Shown here in pieces: positions 38,232-50,000 of a stretch of 64,000 bases of DNA. The notes below the pieces were generated by a model that searched no databases, was not told the DNA's origin, and saw nothing but the letters and a program-made list of their open reading frames with translations. The position numbers and the translations under genes are program-made. The stretch spans positions 62,001 to 126,000 of the forward strand of contig NZ_QMBP01000007.1 of NCBI RefSeq assembly GCF_003289945.1, read 5' to 3'. Source of the DNA: Mesorhizobium hawassense (GTDB lineage: Bacteria; Pseudomonadota; Alphaproteobacteria; Rhizobiales; Rhizobiaceae). Numbering within the stretch: position 1 is the first letter of the stretch; each line of letters begins with the position of its first letter.

Positions 38232-39085
38232 CGGTGCCCGCGAGGAAGCTCGGTTTCGCGCGCAAGCATAGCATCGGTCAGCGCCAGCGCGTCCACGTTG
38301 ATTGCGACATCGTGGACGCGAAACAGGTCGGCCCCCTTCAAGCGCAGGATGACGCTGGTGGCCGCCGTGCCGGCCGCCCGCTCGCCAGGCTTGCGCCCGG
38401 TGGCGTTGCCGATGAAGCGCTTGCGGGAGGTCCCCGCCATCAGCGGATAGCCGAGCGCCTGAAGCTCGGAAAACCGCGCCATCAGGTCGAGGTTCTCCTC
38501 CGCCGTTTCCTTGGCGAAACCGAAGCCGGCATCGAGCACGATCTGGCCGTCGGCGACCTTGCCGGCGCGCGCGATCTCCAGGGATTTGCGCAGGAACAGC
38601 AACTGGTCCTCGATCACGTCGGGTAGCTTCTGCCGTTCGCGCCCGGTATGCATGATGACCAGCCCGGCGCCGGTCTCGGCGGCGACGCGCGCTATGCCCG
38701 GCTCGCGCTGCAGGCCCCAGACGTCGTTGACGATATGCGCGCCTGCGGCGACCGCGCGCCGCGCCGTATCCTCGCGGTAGGTGTCGACCGAGATCAGCGC
38801 CGCGCCGGAAGCGGCGAGCGCCGCGATGACCGGCAGCACGCGGCCCTGTTCTTCTTCGGCGGTGATCGGAGCAAAACCCGGCCGCGTCGATTCCCCGCCG
38901 ACGTCGATGATCGCGGCGCCCTCTTGCACCATGCGGCGTGCCTGTTCCAGGGCCTTTTCAGGCGCGATGAAAAGGCCGCCGTCCGAAAAACTGTCGGGCG
39001 TCACGTTGAGGATACCGACGACGACTGCCTTCGGACCGAGGTCGACATAGCGCCCATGCGCCAGCTGCCATCGCCTTGTCGTCAT
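38228..39085 (-). CDS. folP: Dihydropteroate synthase
   Basis: The 285-residue TIM-barrel enzyme joins p-aminobenzoate to the pterin and is the sulfonamide target. Motifs are VVGILNVTPDSFSDGG (signature 1), AAIIDVGGESTRPGF (signature 2), HIVNDVWGLQRE, LDAGFGFAKETAEE and AGTSRKRFIG. It is the first gene of the folP-folB-folK operon on this strand, divergent from the DUF922 gene. Confidence 0.97.
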   Translation of the reverse strand: MTTRRWQLAHGRYVDLGPKAVVVGILNVTPDSFSDGGLFIAPEKALEQARRMVQEGAAIIDVGGESTRPGFAPITAEEEQGRVLPVIAALAASGAALISVDTYREDTARRAVAAGAHIVNDVWGLQREPGIARVAAETGAGLVIMHTGRERQKLPDVIEDQLLFLRKSLEIARAGKVADGQIVLDAGFGFAKETAEENLDLMARFSELQALGYPLMAGTSRKRFIGNATGRKPGERAAGTAATSVILRLKGADLFRVHDVAINVDALALTDAMLARETELPRGHR

Positions 39086-39169
39086 TGTCCATCAACCATG
39101 CGTGAGCCGCGCGAAATCATTTCCGTTGCGCCGGCGACGGCCCTAAAGCAAGCTGCGTGAAGAGGCAAT

Positions 39170-39790
39170 ATGATGAACTGGTCCCCGCTCTGCGCCCTGA
39201 TGCTCGCGTTGACCGCCATGCCGGCGGGCGCGGCGAATCTGGTCAAGACCTACAGCTATTTCAGCGTCGGCGGCCGCACGCTCGACGATATCCAGAATCA
39301 GCTGTCGAGAAACGGTCCCGAGGTAAAGAGCACGGGTTCGCGGCACCCCGGCGCCACGCAGATGGCGTTTACGACCCGCATCAGCTACGCGCAGAGCGCG
39401 CAGTCCTGCCGCATCGCCGACGCAGCCGTCACCGTGAAGGTCAAGGTGATCCTCCCCGAATGGCGCCGCCCGCGCAAATCCGATCCCGACGTCAGGCTGT
39501 TCTGGGACACGCTCTCGGCCGACATCAAGCGGCATGAGGAACGCCATGTCGAGATAGCCAAGAACCACGCGCGCCTGCTCGAGGACGCGCTGAAGGCACT
39601 CCCGCCGCAAAAGACTTGCGAGCAAGCGAAGGTCAAGGCCGCCGCGATCCAGGCCACCGAGCTCGCCAGGCACGATCAGGACCAGGTTCGCTTCGACCGC
39701 GTCGAGGGCGCCAATTTCGAAAGCCGGATCTTGCGGCTGATGCGCTACCGGATGGAGCGCGTCGAAGCCGGCCGGTTGCCGCCGCCTTGA
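39170..39790 (+). CDS. DUF922 family putative Zn-dependent protease
   Basis: The 206-residue protein has a signal peptide (NWSPLCALMLALTAMPAGAA) and a mature domain with YSYFSVGGRTLDDIQNQLS at its start. The metalloprotease-like helix IKRHEERHVEIAKNH holds HEERH, matching HExxH zinc ligands. This is the DUF922 pattern. It should act in the periplasm; the substrate is unknown. A GAAGAGG ribosome site supports the first of two consecutive ATGs. Confidence 0.85.
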   Translation: MMNWSPLCALMLALTAMPAGAANLVKTYSYFSVGGRTLDDIQNQLSRNGPEVKSTGSRHPGATQMAFTTRISYAQSAQSCRIADAAVTVKVKVILPEWRRPRKSDPDVRLFWDTLSADIKRHEERHVEIAKNHARLLEDALKALPPQKTCEQAKVKAAAIQATELARHDQDQVRFDRVEGANFESRILRLMRYRMERVEAGRLPPP

Positions 39791-39874
39791 CCTCAGGCAA
39801 GCCGGATCCGAGGCCAATTCCGCCCTAACATGGTGCCAGATCGCAAAAACTTTCGAGCGGCGGTCGAAATCGGC

Positions 39875-39894
39875 CTATATCGAACGACATATAG
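39875..39894. promoter_or_regulatory. Possible operator upstream of the DHA2 exporter gene
   Basis: CTATAT and ATATAG flank an 8-base centre (CGAACGAC), giving a 20-bp dyad about 104 bases before the exporter start. Dyads of this size often serve TetR- or MarR-type repressors of drug pumps, but no such regulator gene is adjacent. Weak evidence. Confidence 0.25.
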
Positions 39895-39997
39895 CGGTTC
39901 GAAACGCCCAGAACCCTTATCCGCGATGGGAAATGACAGGCGCGACCGGCCAGAGCCGCCTCGGCGCATCGAGCACCAGCCTTTGAAAGAATGACGC

Positions 39998-41473
39998 ATG
40001 GACCAGACCGTCGAGACGATGGCGCCGAAAGCCGCGCCGATGAGCGAGAGCGAGAAGAACGCCATCATCGGCGGCGTGCTGCTGTCGATGCTGCTGGCGG
40101 CCCTTGACCAAACCATCGTCGCCCCGGCGCTGCCGACGATCGCGCGGGCGCTCGGCCATGCCGAATATCTGCCGTGGATCGTCACCGGCTATCTTCTGAC
40201 CGCGACCGCGATGGCGCCGCTCTACGGCAAGATTTCCGATGTCCATGGACGCCGTCCCGTCATTTACGCCGCGATCCTGATCTTCCTGCTCGGGTCGCTG
40301 GTCAGCGCGCTCGCGCCCAACATGCTGGTGCTGGTCATCGGCCGCGCCATCCAGGGCGCCGGCGGCGGCGGTCTCTTCGCGCTGGCCCAGACGGTCATCG
40401 GTGATCTCGTGCCGCCGCGCGAGCGTGCGCGTTACGCGGCCTGGATCTCCGGCACCTGGGCGGTCGCCAGCGTTGCCGGCCCGCTGCTCGGCGGTGTGTT
40501 CGCCGAGCATCTGCACTGGTCGCTGATCTTCTGGATCAACCTGCCGATCGGCTTCCTGGCCATGGCCATCATCAACAATCCGCTGAGGAAGCTGCCGATC
40601 GCGGCCAAGAACCACCGCATCGACGGGCTGGGCGCCGTGCTGCTGGTTGTCGCCACGTCGCTGCTGCTCTTGGCGCTCAACTGGGGCGGCAGCGCCTATC
40701 CCTGGTTCTCCCGCGAAATCCTTGGGCTGGTGGCCTGCTCGGCCATGTTCTGGGCCTTCTTCGCGCTGAGGCTGCTCAAGGCCGCCGAGCCCTTGATCTC
40801 GCTCGACGTCTTGAGCAATCCGATCGTGCTCGCCGGCACGCTCTCGATGTTCCTGCTGCAGGCCGCAAACATCGGCGCCTCGGTTTACCTGCCGGTCTAT
40901 CTGCAGTCGATCGTCGGGCTTTCGGTCAGCCAATCCGGCATGGCCATGCTCGGCCTCCTGCTCGGCACGGTCGCCGGCGCCACCTTCAGCGGCAGCATGA
41001 TCCCGCGCTTCGTCCATTACAAGCGCATCGCCATGATCGGCGTCAGCCTGGCGATCGTCTGCATTGGCGCGCTCAGTGCGATTGCGGAACACGCCTCGCT
41101 GCTCGAGGTCCTGATCCTGACCACGCTGACTGGCCTGGGCAGCGGAACGACCTTTCCGGTCGCCACGGTCTCGGTCCAGAACGCCGTCGACCGCGCTCAC
41201 CTGGGTGTGGCCACCGGCGTGCTGACCTTCCTGCGCACGCTGGGCGGCGCGCTCGGCGTGGCAATCCTTGGCGCCGTGGCGCTTGGCTACGGCTTGCCAC
41301 TGTCGTCCGAGGGTTCCGCTACGCACATCGAACTGTCATCGGCGCTGCCGTTCGTGATGATTTTCCTCACCACCGGGATCACGCTCGTCCTTGCGTTGAT
41401 CGTTCTGGCGCTCATGCCGGAAAAGGAACTGCGCGGCCGCGACGAGCACGCCGCGCCGGTGCTTGCGGAGTAA
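39998..41473 (+). CDS. MFS drug:H+ antiporter, DHA2 (EmrB/QacA) family
   Basis: The 491-residue protein has 14 membrane segments. DHA2 motifs are visible: LLAALDQTIVAPALPTIA in the first segment (motif D1), YGKISDVHGRRPV (motif A), and WRWIFWINLPIG-like HWSLIFWINLPIGFL. It should export hydrophobic drugs or a metabolite using the proton gradient. There is no EmrA-like partner. A palindromic repeat element separates it from the convergent ferredoxin reductase gene. Confidence 0.92.
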   Translation: MDQTVETMAPKAAPMSESEKNAIIGGVLLSMLLAALDQTIVAPALPTIARALGHAEYLPWIVTGYLLTATAMAPLYGKISDVHGRRPVIYAAILIFLLGSLVSALAPNMLVLVIGRAIQGAGGGGLFALAQTVIGDLVPPRERARYAAWISGTWAVASVAGPLLGGVFAEHLHWSLIFWINLPIGFLAMAIINNPLRKLPIAAKNHRIDGLGAVLLVVATSLLLLALNWGGSAYPWFSREILGLVACSAMFWAFFALRLLKAAEPLISLDVLSNPIVLAGTLSMFLLQAANIGASVYLPVYLQSIVGLSVSQSGMAMLGLLLGTVAGATFSGSMIPRFVHYKRIAMIGVSLAIVCIGALSAIAEHASLLEVLILTTLTGLGSGTTFPVATVSVQNAVDRAHLGVATGVLTFLRTLGGALGVAILGAVALGYGLPLSSEGSATHIELSSALPFVMIFLTTGITLVLALIVLALMPEKELRGRDEHAAPVLAE

Positions 41474-41480
41474 CCTCTCT

Positions 41481-41677
41481 AATCTGTGTTGAGATTCAGG
41501 TCAGGCCGAGCCGAGAATGGCAGCTTCCGAGAACCGGCCTACGCCGGCCGTAGCCTTCATAGAGCCGAAACGCTTATGAGGGCGAAGGCCGGAGCGGAGC
41601 GTACTTTAAGTACGTGAGCACCGGAAGCGCAGGAAGCTGCCGTTCGCAGGCCGGCATCACCTGAATATCAACACAGA

Positions 41678-41680
<3 letters not shown>
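41481..41680. repeat. Palindromic intergenic element, copy B
   Basis: This 200-bp copy of the element has ends ATCTGTGTTGAGATTCAGGT and (reverse complement of the right end) ATCTGTGTTGATATTCAGGT. The outer ATCT/AGAT differs from copy A yet still pairs. The inner arms share GGCAGCTTCC exactly. The core matches copy A except for a missing TTCGGCCGGC block and the palindrome CGTACTTTAAGTACG. Its right end runs into the TGA stop of the ferredoxin reductase gene. It fills the gap between two convergent genes. Confidence 0.88.
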
Positions 41681-42939
<1,259 letters not shown>

Positions 42940-42942
<3 letters not shown>

Positions 42943-43260
42943 TCCCTGGCGCTCGGGAACGCGGACGACCAAGCCGTCCAGTGCGTCGCGCACCTTGATC
43001 TGGCATGAGAGGCGCGAGTTCGGCTGGACGTCATAGGCGAAGTCCAGCATGTCCTCCTCCATCGCCTCCGGCTCGCCGACCTCGGCCGTCCATGCCTCGT
43101 CGACATAGACATGGCAGGTCGCGCAGGCGCAGGCGCCGCCGCATTCGGCTTCGATGCCCGGCACCGCGTTGCGGATCGCGTTTTCCATGACGGTCGAGCC
43201 GTTTTCGGCTTCCACGTCAAATCGGGTCCCGTCATGGGCGATGTAAGTCAGCTTGGTCAT
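42940..43260 (-). CDS. 2Fe-2S ferredoxin (adrenodoxin type)
   Basis: The 106-residue ferredoxin has the cluster ligands Cys40, Cys46, Cys49 ([13 protein letters not shown], spacing C-x5-C-x2-C) and Cys86 (SRLSCQI). It is the isc-type/adrenodoxin fold, which passes electrons to cytochromes P450 or iron-sulfur assembly. The start [11 protein letters not shown] has AGGTGA five bases upstream. The reductase gene downstream is its probable partner. Confidence 0.93.
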
Positions 43261-43380
43261 CAAAGTCACCTGAGGAGTCGCAGCCGAGATAATCACTCCA
43301 CCGGACAAGTCAACTGCGGCGCGAAAGCGCCACGAAATGACGTTTTTCAAAAAGGTGGCGCCGACGCCAAGAAGTCGGCT

Positions 43381-43755
43381 CTAGCGACTGATGCCGGCGA
43401 TGAAGTCGCGCACTTCCTCGATCAGCGTGCCGAGCCGCTTGAGCGCCCGAACGTCTTCCGGTTGCTTTTCGATGACCGCCGCGCAGTCGGCGACCGCAAA
43501 GGCGCCGATGCCGCGCGCCGAGCCCTTCAGACCGTGTGCCAGAAGCACCCTTTGCCTGGCGTCGGCATCCGCGATCTGGTCGCGAACCGACAGCGACTGG
43601 TGCACGAAAAGCGCCAGCACTTCCCGTTCGAGGTCGCGGTCACCCATTGTTTGACGTGCCAGATGGCCGAGATCCACAGGCCGGGCTCCGGCCGTTCCGG
43701 AGGCATCGCCCCCCGGCATCGAAAACGCAATACCACTTTCGCCACGCATACGCAC
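43381..43755 (-). CDS. Hpt domain phosphotransfer protein
   Basis: The 124-residue protein has an Hpt four-helix domain with the phospho-accepting His74 in LLAHGLKGSARGIGAF. Upstream helix LARQTMGDRDLEREVLALFV and the C-terminal helix IEEVRDFIAGI complete it. The start is a GTG with GGAG five bases upstream; an ATG two codons later is possible. It is divergent from the GPR-like gene (295-bp gap). Free Hpt proteins relay phosphate between hybrid kinases and regulators; its partners are unknown, though hybrid kinase CckA is in the same window. Confidence 0.85.
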   Translation of the reverse strand: MRMRGESGIAFSMPGGDASGTAGARPVDLGHLARQTMGDRDLEREVLALFVHQSLSVRDQIADADARQRVLLAHGLKGSARGIGAFAVADCAAVIEKQPEDVRALKRLGTLIEEVRDFIAGISR

Positions 43756-44050
43756 TGCAACTCCATAAAGCGGGCAGACGGGCCCATGAAAATAGGCGAC
43801 TCCGGTCGCCAACGGGTTAACGGTTGCAGGGGAAAAATGTTGTCACAGAGGCGCCCGGATCACGCTTGCGTTAACCTTATATTTAAAGTTTTACGTATCG
43901 CCCGGATTGCATGTTTTCTTTACCCCCGTGTGTCATTACGATACGGACGTCCATTTTTCAGCCTCCTGCTCGGGGCATACAAGCCAGAATCGGGCCAGAA
44001 TCAGGCCACAATCATAAGTCCCGCGGCAGCTAGTACAGGGTAGCGAAGGC

Positions 44051-47000
44051 ATGGCTAAGAAACCAACGACGACGAAGTCTCTCGACAGCGACGTGGCCGC
44101 GGAACTGGAAAAGGCGCTCGACCTTGACCTTAGTGGCGACGACGGCGGCCTCGACATGGCGGCGTCGATGGAGGACCTCGAAGCGCAGATCTCGGCGGCG
44201 GCCGACGAGCTGGCGCGCGAAGGCCGCAGCCAGAGGACGGAGCCGGCAAACGCCTCCCAGCCCGCCGCCGCCCAGCCCGCCAAAGCGCCCGCGGCCAAGC
44301 CTGCCGAATTGCGTCCTGTCGAGCCGCGCAATGCGCAGCCGGCTGGCTTCACGCCTCCCGCGGGCTTCACGCCCGCCAATGACGATCGCCAGAAGGATTA
44401 CAAGACGCTGCTGCACGGCCTCAACCGCCGTGCATCGAGCACCGTCTATTGGGTGATCGCCTTCATCTCGCTGGCCTGGATTGCCGGCGCCGGCGGCCTG
44501 GCCAACCTGTTGTTCGGTTCGGGCATCTGGAAGATCCGCACCGTCGACCAGTTCTTCGCCCGTCCCGAGCTGATCGGCCTGGCGGTTGCCGCGATCATCC
44601 CGGTCATCCTGTTCTGGGCTTTCGCCGCCATGATCCGGCGCGCGCAGGAAATGCGCATCGCCGCGCAATCGATGACCGAGGTCGCCTTCCGCCTGGCGGA
44701 GCCCGAAAACCTCGCCCAGGACCGCGTCATGATGATCGGCCAGGCGGTTCGCCGCGAAGTGGCGGCGATGGGTGAAGGCATCGAGCGCACCCTGGCCCGC
44801 GCGGTCGAGCTCGAAACGCTCGTGCATGGCGAAGTCAACCAGATCGAACGTTCCTATTCCGAAAACGAGGCCCGCATCCGCTCGCTGGTCGACGGCCTCG
44901 GCAGCGAGCGCGAAGCGGTCGTCACGCATGCCGAGCGCGTGCGCGCCTCTATCGCCAGCGCCCACGAGACGCTGCGCGACGAGATCGGCGCGGCCAGCGA
45001 CATCATCCGGGACTCCATCCTCAACGCGTCGACCAAGCTGTCGATGACGATCAACAATTCCGGCGACACGCTGATCGATCGCATCAATGAAAGCTCGACG
45101 TCGATCTTCGATTCCGTAGAATCGCGCCTGGACAACATCACCGACCGGCTTTCGACCTCCGGCGAGGCTTTTGCCAGCCTGCTCGACACCCGTATCGCCA
45201 AGCTGACCGACACCACGGACGGCCTTACCCGCTCGCTGACCGACCTGCTCGACGATCGCACGAATGGCATGGTCTCGCTGCTCGGCGGCGCTGCGCGCAC
45301 GCTGAACTCCGAATTCGAGGCGAGCCTGAGCGGCATCGAACGCACGCTGGCCGAACGCGGCCAGGCCCTCATCAGCGAATTCCAGACCCGCGCCGAGGCG
45401 CTCGACACCGGCACGCAGAAGCTCAACGCCGCTCTCGAGGCGCGTGCCCGCCAGATCAACGAGACGATGGTGGAGCGCGCGAAGGAAATCGCGCACGCCT
45501 TCGCGGAGAGCAAGGACACGCTGTCGGCGATGATCGATCAGGGCAAGACCCAGATCGGCGCCGATATGGCCGACATCATCTCATCGACCTCCTCCATGCT
45601 CGAAGCCCGCGCCACCGACTTCGCCGGGCGCATGGAAGCGGCCCGGCATGTCGTGTCGCGCTCCTTCGATTCCGACATCCAGCGGCTCGCCAATGCCCGT
45701 GTCGGCATCGAGGAAGCCGTCGAGAGCCACAGCCGCGCGCTTTCCGACAGCCGCGAGCGCATGGCCGCCGCCATGCAGGCGGACCTGGCGAAATTCGCCG
45801 AAGGCCGCGCTGAAATCGATGCCGCCGTCACCAACCAGGTGCAGAAGCTGGCGGAAGGCCGCGGCCTGATCTCGCGCGCGCTGGAAGAAGACCTGCGCAA
45901 GGTGAACGAGTCGCGGGCCGCCATCGATGCGTCGCTGGGCAGCCATCTGGAGCAGCTCGAGGACGGCCGCAATCGACTGTCCCAGGCCTTGAACGAAGAC
46001 TCCGGCAGGCTCGTCCAAGCCCGTACGATGATTGATGAAATGGTCGCCGGCCATGTCGGCAAGCTGGCCGAGGGCCGCAACATTCTGGCGCGCGCCCTGG
46101 AAGCCGATCTCGGCAAGCTTGCCAACAGCCGCACTGCGGTCGACGGCCTCGTCGCCGGTCAGGTCGAGAAGATCGCCGAAGGCCGTGCCGTGCTCGCCAA
46201 GGCGCTCGAAACCGACATCATCGGCATCAGGAACCTGATCGAGACCCACTCGACCAAGCTCGCGGAGGACCGTGGCGAACTCAGCCGCGCGCTCGAAAGC
46301 GATCTGGGCGGCATCCGCAGCCTGATCGACAGCCATGCCGGCAGGCTCGCCGACGACCGCAGCCTGCTGTCGCAGACGCTGGAGGCCGATCTTAACAAGC
46401 TGGCCGAAAGCCGCGCCTCGATCGACGGCCTCGTCGCCGGTCAGGTCGAGAAGCTCGCCGAAGGCCGCGATATTCTCAAGCGCGCCCTGGAAGCCGATCT
46501 CAACACCGTCAGGGGTGCCATTGCGGGACACTCGGACAGGGTGCTGGAGGATCGCGCCCAGCTGTCGAAGGCTCTGGACGCCGACCTGCAGGCGGTCAGT
46601 GGTGCCGTTGCCGATCATCAGAACAAGCTGGCGCAGGACCGCTCGGCGCTCTCGAGAGCTCTTGAGGATGACCTTCAGAATGTCAGCGGCGCCGTTGCCG
46701 AGCATCAGAGCCGGCTCGTTCAGGACCGTTCGGTGCTGTCCAAGTCGCTCGAAGACGATCTCGCCAAGCTCGCCGAAAGCCGTTCCAGCATCGACGGGCT
46801 GGTCGCCGGTCAGGTTGAGAAGCTCGCCGAAGGCCGCGACATCCTGAAGCGTGCGCTGGAAGCCGACCTCAACACCATCCAGGGCGCGATCGTCGATCAT
46901 TCGCAGAAGATCACCGGCCACCGCGCCGACCTTTCGCGTGCGCTCGATGCCGATATGGCCAATGCCAGCGGCCTCATGCAGACCCATGCCGACCAGCTGT

Positions 47001-50000
47001 CGCAGAACCGCGCCACACTCTCCAAGGCGCTCGAAGACGACCTCGCCAAGCTCGCCGAAAGCCGTTCCAGCATCGACGGGCTGGTTGCCGGCCAGGTCGA
47101 AAAGCTCGCCGAGGGCCGCGACATCCTCAGGCGCGCGCTGGAAGCCGACCTTGCGAAGCTCGCCGAAAGCCGCGCCTCGATCGATGGCCTTGTCGCCGGC
47201 CAGGTCGAGAAGCTTTCGGAGGGCCGTGACATCCTCACGCGCGCTCTTGAAGCGGACATCGCCAAGCTGGCCGAAAGCCGCGCGGGCATTGACGGGCTCG
47301 TCGCCGGCCAGGTCGAGAAGCTCGCCGAAGGCCGCGACGTGCTCACGCGTGCCCTGGAGGCCGACCTGGCCAAGCTCGCCGAAAGCCGGTCCGGCATCGA
47401 CGGGCTCGTCGCGGGCCAGGTCGAAAAGCTCGCCGAAGGCCGCGATATCCTCCGGCGCGCCCTCGAAGCGGACCTGCAGAAGCTGACGGAGAGCCGCTCC
47501 GAGATCGACGGCGTCATCGCCGGCCATGTCGGCAAGCTGTCCGAGGGCCGCAACATGCTGGCTCGCGCCCTGGAGGACGATCTCGTCAAGCTCGCAGATG
47601 CGCGCAAGGACGTCGACCGTTCGGTCTCCGGCCATATCGACCAGATCGCCGCGAGGAGCAGCGACATTTCGGCGGCCATCGCCGCCGACGTCGAGAAGAT
47701 CGAGCAGGCCTTCAGCCGGCAGACCGGTGTCATCGAGGAGCGCGCCGGCACCATGGAGCGTGCGCTGTCGACAGGTGTCGACAATGTCCGCGGCGTGCTG
47801 GAAAAGACCGCCGTCTTCGTCGCGGGGGCGTTGCGCGACAGGGTCATGGAAATCACCAGCACCTTGCATGAGCAGGCCGGCGCTGCCTTCAGCGACGCCG
47901 ATCGCAAGATCGCCGAGCGCGCCGAGCAGACGTCCGCCGCGCTGCTTGCCAGGGCCGAGGACATCGCCCAGGCCTTCGAGGCGGCGGACCGCCGCCTGCA
48001 CGAGCGTGCCCAGGATACGTCCAACATGCTGATGGCGCGCGCCGACGACGCGTCGAACTCGCTCATGGCCCGCGCCGAGGAAACCGCCGACAAGCTGGCC
48101 ACGCGCGCCGGCGAGATCGCCAACACCTTCGACGCGGCCGACCAGAAGCTGGTTGCCCGCGCCGTGGAGACCGCCCAGTCGCTAGCCTCGCGCGCCGGCG
48201 ACATCCTGCGCAACTTCGAGGGCGCGGACGAGCGGCTGTCGATGCGCATCACAGAATCGGCCGAAGCGCTGGCCGCCCGTGCCTCCGATCTCGGCCGTAT
48301 CTTCGACGGCGCCGACCAGCAGCTCATCGCGCGGATTGCCGAAGGTTCGGAAGCACTTTCCGCCCGGGCAGGCGAAATCGGCCGCATCTTCGACGACGCC
48401 GACAACCGCCTGGTGTCGCGCATCGCTTCGACCAGCTCGACCATCGGCGAGCATGCCGACACGATCGTCGGCGCCTTCGCCGCTACCGAGCAGCGCGTCG
48501 CCGACCGCGCCCGCCAGACCGGCCAGGAGCTCGCCGTGCATGCTCGCGAGATCGAGCAGGCGCTGGCCGGCGCCGACGAGCGGCTTGCGGCAAGCGCCGC
48601 CGCCGCCGCCGCCCGCGTCGAGGATCAGGTCGCGAGCGTCGAAAACCGCCTCGCCTACACCGCCGACACGATGGGCCAGAAGCTCAACGAGCAAGTCTCC
48701 AGCGCCGAGGCGCAGCTCATCTCGCGCGCCAATGTCATCGCCGAGACCTTCACGGCGGTCGGCCAGCATATCGGCCAGAGCACCAACGAAGCGGCGCGGA
48801 CGATTGGCGCCAATACCCGCGAGCTCAACACAATGCTTGCGGCGCGCTCGGCAGAAATGGCGAAGATCCTCGACGAGACGGCCAAGCCGCTGGTCGAGCG
48901 CTTCGCCCAGGGCGGTTCGGAGCTGCAGCGCAGCATGGAAGCGGTTACCGAACGGGCGACCGAGAAGCTGCGCAGCGAAAACACCAACCTCGTCAACGCG
49001 CTTGCCAGCCGCACCGCCGAGACGCTTTCCGCCGTCGAGGGCGCGCGTTCCTCGCTGGCCGACAGCGTGGCCGACCTCATCGGCCGCATGACGACCTCCA
49101 GCGCGCAGCTCGGTCAGCTCATCGAGCAGGCCGCCGTCAACCTCGGCCAGGTCGAGGACAGGCTTACCGGCAGCACCCAGAGCTTCGCCTCCACCACGGA
49201 GAAGGCCGCCCAGACCTTCGCCAGCTCGGCGCGTTTGGTCGATTCCAACACGACGCGGCTCACCGACCTGTCGTCGGCGACGCTGCGCGAGGTGGCCTCG
49301 ATCGCGACGAAGTTCGACGAGCACAGCCGGTTGCTCTCCAGTGCCTCGAATTTGCTCAGCTCAGCGCAGAGCAATCTCGAGCACACGCTGGAGCGCCAAT
49401 CCTCGCTGGAAGACCTCGCCGTCGGCCTGGTCAAGAAATCGGAAGACCTCGAGAAGGTGATGCGTTCCTTCGAGAGCCTCGTCGGCCAGACGATGCAGAC
49501 CGCGGAAGGCCGGACGATGGAATCGGCTGAAAAGATCCGCACCGCGATCGCCGAGGTCGTGGATTCGGCGACGCGCCGCTTTGCCGACGCGACCGAGGAG
49601 ATGCGCCGCACGGCGGGTTCGATCAAGAGCGAGCTCGACCTGACCCGCGCCGAACTGAAGAAGGGCGTCATCGAGATGCCGGTCGAGGCCAAGGAATCGA
49701 CCTCGGCCATCCGCCGCGCCGTCTCCGAGCAGATCAATGCGCTCAAGGAACTGTCGGATATCGTTGCGAAATCCGGTCGCAGCGGCTCGAGCGAGCAGAG
49801 CCTGCGCCCTGCTCCGCAGCAGGCGCTGGCCCGTGCCGCCGAACCGCCGCTGCGCCGCCCGCCGGCCCCGCAACCTCAGCCGCAGCCGCAACCGGTGCCT
49901 CGCGCTCCGCAGGCGCCGCTTGCCGAAACCACGCTGCGCGGCACGCTCGATCTGGAACGTCCCGCCGAAGCGCCACGCCGCGACCCGAACGGCAAGCCTG

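Noticed and set aside
43871..43886. CtrA-binding site upstream of the GPR-like gene
   Set aside because: The two TTAA blocks are eight, not seven, bases apart, so it is not a proper match; kept only as a low-interest lead.
47048..47590. Regular 108-bp spacing that could suggest a CRISPR or satellite array
   Set aside because: The units are in frame, encode helical repeats without unique spacers, and lie inside a gene.
45581..48001. An 806-codon open frame antisense to the GPR-like repeats
   Set aside because: It is the reverse reading of the tandem repeats; its periodicity only mirrors the real protein.
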